Of a stretch of DNA of 64,000 bases, positions 59,298 to 64,000 are shown in pieces (the stretch's first letter is position 1; each line of letters begins with the position of its first letter). Origin of the DNA: CALBPI01 sp963922335 (GTDB taxonomy: Bacteria > Pseudomonadota > Gammaproteobacteria > Steroidobacterales > Woeseiaceae); NCBI GenBank assembly GCA_963922335.1, contig CAWUIB010000001.1:62001-126000 (forward strand), read 5' to 3'. The notes beneath the pieces are model-generated. The model worked only from the letters and a program-made list of their open reading frames with translations. It had not been told where the DNA came from and made no database searches. Made by a program: the position numbers and the translations under genes.

Positions 59298-60556
59298 CGA
59301 AACAGATTCCGCACGGTGGCGAGCGCATCAATCAATGCATCGATGTCTTCGCGCCAGTTGTACAAAGCGAGCGAGGCACGCGCGGTCCCGGGCACTTCAA
59401 GCAGAGACATGACCGGCATCGCACAATGGTGGCCGGTACGCACCGCAATGCCGCGTTGGTCCACGATGGTGCCGAGATCATGTGGGTGCACGTCATCCAT
59501 CAGAAATGAAACGACCGACGCCTTTTTCGGTGCGGTCCCAATGATGCGAATATCGTCCTGGGCCAACATTTGCTCGGTCAGATAATCGAGCAGGATTCTC
59601 TCATAGCGCTGCACGTTATCCATGCCAACGCCCTCGAGGTAGTCGATGGCCGCGGCCAGTCCGACCGCACCTGCGATGTAGGGCGTACCCGCCTCAAACT
59701 TGTATGGCAATGCGTTGTAGGTGGTGCCTTCGAAACTGACGGTTTCGATCATATCGCCACCGCCTTGCCAGGGCGGCATCGCCTCCAGCAGCGCCTCTCG
59801 ACCCCACAACACCCCGATACCTGTAGGACCGGTCATTTTGTGGCCTGAGAATACGAAGAAATCGGCGCCGAGATTTGCAACATCGATCGGCGCGTGGGGG
59901 GCGTGCTGCGCACCGTCGACCAACACCGTAATGCCGCGCTCCTTGGCGGCGGGAATCACGGTCTCCAGCGGCAGAATCGTCCCTAGCGCGTTAGACACCG
60001 AGGCAATCGCCAACAAGCGCGTGCGGTCGGTGAAGCACTCGATCACACGCTCGGCGATCACATCGCCGTTCTCTTCTACCGGCGCTACGACGAGCTTGAT
60101 ACCGATGCGATCAGCAAGCATTTGCCAAGGCACGATGTTCGCATGGTGCTCGAGATGTGTGACGACCACCTCGTCGCCGGCTTTGAGGTTGCTCACGCCC
60201 CACGTTTGGGCGACAAGGTTGATGGCTTCGGTCGTGCCTCGCGTGAAAATGATCTCGCGGACGCTGCCCGCATTCATGAACTGTCGGACACGCTCGCGCG
60301 CGCCTTCGTAGGCGTCAGTGGCTCTGTGACTTAAGGTATGGACGCCGCGATGCACGTTCGCATGATCATGCGACTCATAGTGTCGCATCGCTTCGATCAC
60401 GGCATTCGAGCGCTGAGACGAGGCAGCACTATCCAAAAACACGAGCGGTTGGCCGTTCACTTCCTGGTGCAGCGCCGGGAAGTCATCGCGCAGTGCACGC
60501 ATTCGGGCTTCCAGCGCGTCATCCGATATCACGTTGTCTACAGAAGCTGCGTTCAC
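59294..60556 (-). CDS. sufS: Cysteine desulfurase SufS
   Basis: PLP enzyme that removes sulfur from cysteine and passes it to SufU. The 420-residue protein has FLDSAASSQRSNAVIEAM at the N-terminus, THLEHHANIVPWQ, the PLP lysine in FVFSGHKMTGPTGIGVL, and the active-site cysteine in VRTGHHCAMPVM. Group II type is indicated by this C-terminal motif. It overlaps sufD by 4 bp and sufU by 4 bp. Confidence 0.96.
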   Translation of the reverse strand: MNAASVDNVISDDALEARMRALRDDFPALHQEVNGQPLVFLDSAASSQRSNAVIEAMRHYESHDHANVHRGVHTLSHRATDAYEGARERVRQFMNAGSVREIIFTRGTTEAINLVAQTWGVSNLKAGDEVVVTHLEHHANIVPWQMLADRIGIKLVVAPVEENGDVIAERVIECFTDRTRLLAIASVSNALGTILPLETVIPAAKERGITVLVDGAQHAPHAPIDVANLGADFFVFSGHKMTGPTGIGVLWGREALLEAMPPWQGGGDMIETVSFEGTTYNALPYKFEAGTPYIAGAVGLAAAIDYLEGVGMDNVQRYERILLDYLTEQMLAQDDIRIIGTAPKKASVVSFLMDDVHPHDLGTIVDQRGIAVRTGHHCAMPVMSLLEVPGTARASLALYNWREDIDALIDALATVRNLFR

Positions 60557-61806
60557 GCAATCGCCTCCAAAGCGGTGAAGTTGGGTATCTCAGCTGCGAT
60601 TGCAGAATCCGCAAGTCCGCGCACGTGATCGTCGGCAATTTCCGAGGTGATCTCGCGACAAAATGCGTAGGTCAGCAACTGCGTCGCCATCGACTTATCA
60701 ATGCCGCGCGATTGGAGATAAAACAGCGAGGTCTGATCGAGCTGACCCACAGTCGCGCCGTGCGCACATTTGACATCGTCCGCATAGATCTCAAGTTCCG
60801 GCTTGGTATCGATTTCTGCGTGATCCGAGAGCAGCAGCGTCGCGTTCGATTGTGCGGAATCGGTGCCATCCGCACCTTCATGAACGAGCACTTTGCCGTT
60901 GAAAACACTTCTGCTGCGATCGCGCAGGATGCCGCGGTAATTCTCGCGGCTGATCGTGTTCGGGCTGACGTGTTCTACCTGCGTGTGGTTATCGACGTGT
61001 TGGCGATCGTTGGCGAGGTAAATGCCGTTCAGATGTGCCTCGGCACCCGCGGCATTCAGTCTCAGGTTCAGGTCGTTGCGAACCAGCGAGCCGCCGCTAT
61101 CCAGCGTGAGCGTGCGGCAAATCGCTGCATTCGCAATGTCCGCGTCGAAGCGGGTATAGACAAGCCCGGCTGCCGCCGCATGTTGTAGTCGCACGTGATC
61201 GAGTTGTGCCTCACGACCGATATCTGCGGTGGTGATCAGTGTCTGCATGCTCGCGCTGACGCCACCATCAAGAACATGGTCCACAATAGACAGACGCGCG
61301 TTGGGTGCGATGCTGATGTGCACGCGGGTTTGTGCCAGCGAGTTTTCACCAGCGGGCAGATGCACACAATGCAGTGTCTGTTCGACGGCACTCTCTGCAC
61401 TGATTTGATACCGACCATTCGCTGCTGCAGTGTTCAGCCATACGAGCGCATCCGCGGCGTCGCTGTCACTGCCGACCGCAGGGGCGACATCAATCGCTTG
61501 AATGGTGATACCACCTGGGACATCGCTGCGCTCGTCGTCAAATACGCCGCCGACAAAAACCGCGACTGCAGAAGCACCTGTTTCGGACTTCCAGTCGCTC
61601 AAAATCGAGTCGATGTCGGTGCTGCTCGCGGAATCGCTCGCTAAAGACGCCGCGGCAAACGTCGCGAAGGGTTCACTCCGGGTGTACTTCCAACGCTCGG
61701 TCTTGCGCGCCGGGAAACCGTGCGAGGAAAGTGCTGCCAGCGCTTTGCTCACATCGCCGCCGCCATCAGTCGGCTTTAACGCATCGATGATCTGTTCGAC
61801 GCTCAT
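60553..61806 (-). CDS. sufD: Fe-S cluster assembly protein SufD
   Basis: Subunit of the SufBC2D scaffold. The 417-residue protein has the SufB/SufD beta-helix and C-terminal block, with GRKTERWKYTR-like ARKTERWKYTRSEPF at the start. HNHTQVEH-like HVDNHTQVEHVSP, LLSDHAEIDTKPELEIYADDVKCAHGATVG and LFYLQSRGIDKSMATQLL follow. The N-terminal residues of SufD are typical. It overlaps sufC by 4 bp. Confidence 0.94.
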   Translation of the reverse strand: MSVEQIIDALKPTDGGGDVSKALAALSSHGFPARKTERWKYTRSEPFATFAAASLASDSASSTDIDSILSDWKSETGASAVAVFVGGVFDDERSDVPGGITIQAIDVAPAVGSDSDAADALVWLNTAAANGRYQISAESAVEQTLHCVHLPAGENSLAQTRVHISIAPNARLSIVDHVLDGGVSASMQTLITTADIGREAQLDHVRLQHAAAAGLVYTRFDADIANAAICRTLTLDSGGSLVRNDLNLRLNAAGAEAHLNGIYLANDRQHVDNHTQVEHVSPNTISRENYRGILRDRSRSVFNGKVLVHEGADGTDSAQSNATLLLSDHAEIDTKPELEIYADDVKCAHGATVGQLDQTSLFYLQSRGIDKSMATQLLTYAFCREITSEIADDHVRGLADSAIAAEIPNFTALEAIA

Positions 61807-62555
61807 GCAGCGGCTTCCTCCAGCACCCAGTCGTAACCGCGCGCCTCGAGCTCAAGCGCGAGCGACTTGTCACCTGAGCGGATGATGCGCCCGCCAGCGA
61901 GTACGTGAACAAAGTCAGGCTCGATGTAGTCGAGCAAGCGCTGGTAGTGAGTGACCATCAGGAACGCACGCGACGGGTCTCGGAGTGCGTTAACACCCTC
62001 GGCGACGATCTTCAGCGCATCGATATCCAGGCCGGAGTCTGTTTCATCCAACACACACAGCGACGGCTCCAACACCGACATCTGGAATACCTCGTTTCGC
62101 TTCTTCTCACCGCCCGAGAAACCCTCGTTCACGCCGCGGTTCAAAAAGCCGGGATCCATTTGCATGGCTTTCATTTTTTCACGTGCAATTTTCATAAACT
62201 CAACCGCACTGAGTTCCGGTTCACCACGCGCTTCGCGCACCGCGTTGAGTGCGGCGCGGAGCAGGTAGGTGTTGTTCACACCGGGGACTTCTACCGGATA
62301 TTGGAAAGCCAGAAACAGACCCGCTTGCGCGCGTTCTTCCGGCTCAAGTTCCAAGAGGTCCTTGCCGTGAAACTCGACGCTACCGCCGGTTACGGAATAG
62401 TCATCGCGACCGGCCAACACGTTGGCCAGCGTGCTCTTGCCCGAGCCGTTCGGGCCCATGATGACGTGCACTTCGCCAGCGTTCACCTCCAGATTGAGGC
62501 CTTTCAGGATTTCCGTTCCGCCAACTGAAGCGTGGAGTGATTTGATATCTAGCAT
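61803..62555 (-). CDS. sufC: Fe-S assembly ATPase SufC
   Basis: ATPase of the SufBC2D scaffold. The 250-residue ABC protein has Walker A IMGPNGSGKSTLANVLAGRD, the signature GFSGGEKKRNEVFQM, and Walker B LCVLDETDSGLDIDALKIV. LFLAFQYPVEVPGV matches the Q-loop region of SufC. It lies 12 bp from sufB and overlaps sufD by 4 bp. Confidence 0.97.
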   Translation of the reverse strand: MLDIKSLHASVGGTEILKGLNLEVNAGEVHVIMGPNGSGKSTLANVLAGRDDYSVTGGSVEFHGKDLLELEPEERAQAGLFLAFQYPVEVPGVNNTYLLRAALNAVREARGEPELSAVEFMKIAREKMKAMQMDPGFLNRGVNEGFSGGEKKRNEVFQMSVLEPSLCVLDETDSGLDIDALKIVAEGVNALRDPSRAFLMVTHYQRLLDYIEPDFVHVLAGGRIIRSGDKSLALELEARGYDWVLEEAAA

Positions 62556-62567
62556 GCGTTGCGTTCC

Positions 62568-64000
62568 TTAACCTACCGCGCCTTCGAGGCTGACATTCAG
62601 AAGTGCTTGTGCTTCCACAGCGAACTCCATGGGAAGTTCCCGGAATACGTCTTTGCAGAACCCGTTAACGATCAGGTTCACAGCATCTTCCTCACCGATG
62701 CCGCGCTGGCGGCAATAGAACAATTGGTCTTCACCGATCTTCGATGTCGTCGCCTCATGTTCCACCGTCGTGCTCGCGTTGCGTACTTCCATGTAAGGGA
62801 AGGTGTGCGCGCCGCACTCCGATCCGATCAGCAGGGAGTCGCACTGCGTGTAGTTACGTGCGTTGCTCGCCTGTGGCATGACTTTGACGAGGCCACGGTA
62901 GGACTGTTGCGCACGCCCCGCGGAGATGCCTTTCGAGACAATCGTGCTCTTCGTATTCTTACCGATGTGGATCATCTTGGTGCCGGTGTCTGCCTGTTGC
63001 AGGTTGTTGGTCACCGCGACCGAATAGAACTCACCGACACTGTCGTCTCCGCGCAGGATGCAGCTCGGGTATTTCCAGGTGATCGCCGAACCGGTCTCCA
63101 CCTGTGTCCATGAGATTTTCGCTCGATCTTCGCGGCAGTCGCCGCGCTTGGTCACGAAGTTATAGATCCCGCCGCGACCTTCTTCGTCGCCCGGATACCA
63201 ATTCTGAACCGTCGAATACTTGATCTCGGCATCCTCGAGTGCAACGAGCTCCACAACCGCGGCGTGCAGCTGGTTTTCATCGCGCATCGGTGCGGTGCAG
63301 CCTTCGAGGTAACTGACGTAGCTGCCTTTGTCGGCGATGATCAGTGTGCGCTCGAACTGGCCCGTGTTCATTTCGTTGATGCGGAAGTAGGTCGACAACT
63401 CCATCGGGCAGCGCACACCCGGCGGGATGTAGACGAACGAGCCGTCGCTGAAGACCGCAGAGTTCAAAGCGGTGAAGTAGTTGTCCGAACGCGGTACCAC
63501 GCTACCAAGATATTTCTTGATGAGCTCAGGATGCTCGCGCACCGCTTCCGAGAACGAGCAGAAAATCACGCCCGCTTCTGCGAGCTTGTCTCGGAAGGTC
63601 GTGGTTACAGAGACCGAGTCGAATACCGCGTCGACGGCGACGCCGGCAAGTCGTGCGCGCTCGTGCAGTGGAATGCCGAGCTTGTCGTACGTCTCAAGCA
63701 GCTTCGGATCGACCTCATCGAGACTTTTCGGCTTGTCGTCGTCTGACTTCGGTGCAGAGAAGTAGGAGATCGCCTGGTAGTCGATTGCCGGGTACTCAAC
63801 ATGCGCCCACTCGGGCTCGGTCATCTTCTTCCACGTCTCGAAAGCTTGCAGGCGCCACTCGAGCATGTACTCGGGCTCTTCCTTGCGAGCCGAGATGGCA
63901 CGAATGACATCCTCGTTCAGCCCGGGCGGCAATGTATCCGAATCGATATCGGTGACGAATCCATGCTGGTATTTCTTACCAACAAACTCACGCGCATCGG
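62568..64000 (-). CDS. sufB: Fe-S cluster assembly protein SufB (5' end outside window)
   Basis: Scaffold subunit on which clusters are built. About 477 residues are visible. An in-frame TTG exists at 63932, but the reading frame continues unbroken to the window edge with GFVTDIDSDTLPPGLNEDV, which matches the SufB N-terminus, so the real start is beyond base 64000. Conserved blocks include EPEYMLEWRLQAFETWK, AVFSDGSFVYIPPGVRCPME, YLEGCTAP, NFVTKRGDC and HEATTSKIGEDQLFYCRQRG. It is the first suf gene in view; iscR or sufA may lie just outside. Confidence 0.97.
   Translation of the reverse strand, partial: DAREFVGKKYQHGFVTDIDSDTLPPGLNEDVIRAISARKEEPEYMLEWRLQAFETWKKMTEPEWAHVEYPAIDYQAISYFSAPKSDDDKPKSLDEVDPKLLETYDKLGIPLHERARLAGVAVDAVFDSVSVTTTFRDKLAEAGVIFCSFSEAVREHPELIKKYLGSVVPRSDNYFTALNSAVFSDGSFVYIPPGVRCPMELSTYFRINEMNTGQFERTLIIADKGSYVSYLEGCTAPMRDENQLHAAVVELVALEDAEIKYSTVQNWYPGDEEGRGGIYNFVTKRGDCREDRAKISWTQVETGSAITWKYPSCILRGDDSVGEFYSVAVTNNLQQADTGTKMIHIGKNTKSTIVSKGISAGRAQQSYRGLVKVMPQASNARNYTQCDSLLIGSECGAHTFPYMEVRNASTTVEHEATTSKIGEDQLFYCRQRGIGEEDAVNLIVNGFCKDVFRELPMEFAVEAQALLNVSLEGAVG

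Noticed and set aside
1..64000. Mobile elements, CRISPR arrays, prophage, rRNA genes or defence systems
   Set aside because: No transposase, integrase, terminal inverted repeats, spaced repeats or known defence genes were found; the kinase/PP2C/FHA set is the nearest to an unusual module.

Overview
The window is about 64 kb of dense, continuous bacterial chromosome with roughly 66 protein genes, one tRNA and short intergenic gaps. Gene content and order point to a gammaproteobacterium outside the Enterobacterales. Markers are pcnB-folK-(deoxynucleoside kinase)-panB-panC, queG / nnr-tsaE-amiC-mutL-miaA-hfq-hflX-hflK-hflC-DUF2065-purA, rnr-rlmB-rpsF-rpsR-rplI-dnaB-alr, ffh-rpsP-rimM-trmD-rplS, and a suf operon with SufU and SufT. 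Base composition is moderately GC-rich and even by eye. No insertion sequence, integrase, phage gene, CRISPR array or rRNA was seen. TTG and GTG starts are common.

Layout: 1-1.5 kb holds the 3' end of lptG, an RDD membrane protein and a glutathione S-transferase. 1.5-5.8 kb is an RNA-polyadenylation, folate, nucleoside-salvage and pantothenate operon. 5.8-7.8 kb is a leftward queG-ppk2 pair. 7.8-19.2 kb is a long rightward housekeeping series: NAD(P)HX repair, tRNA t6A synthesis, wall amidase, mismatch repair, tRNA isopentenylation, Hfq, HflX, HflKC and PurA. 19.2-24.2 kb is more accessory: a patatin lipase, an unusual membrane protein, an SCP2 protein and a large secreted metalloprotease. 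A tRNA-Leu(CAG) follows on the opposite strand, then rnr through alr (24.5-32.2 kb).

The stretch 32.2-36.1 kb is a leftward Ser/Thr signalling module: a membrane receptor-like kinase, a PP2C phosphatase and a double-FHA protein. Next come radA, a CorC/HlyC-type CBS membrane protein, the YpjD/CcsA-like protein, a cyclic-nucleotide phosphodiesterase-like hydrolase, and the ffh/rpsP/rimM/trmD/rplS block. A four-gene TRAP transporter of the TatT type (44.1-47.9 kb) is followed by sppA, convergent kbl-tdh (threonine catabolism), hslR and a PutA without its DNA-binding domain. A DUF1223 protein, a membrane-anchored LuxR-type regulator with a DUF4199 partner, and the leftward sufB-C-D-S-U-T-sixA operon, cut by the window edge, finish the window.

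Most genes are conserved housekeeping functions. The points most worth a second look are the stand-alone kinase/phosphatase/FHA triad, the TatT-type TRAP transporter whose binding protein has Trp where Arg is usual, the membrane-bound LuxR/DUF4199 pair flanking a near-palindrome, a MutL carrying endonuclease motifs, the rpsF leader structures, and a SixA-like phosphatase at the end of the suf operon. I found no convincing entirely new system. Family assignments rest on reading motifs by eye; no search was run.
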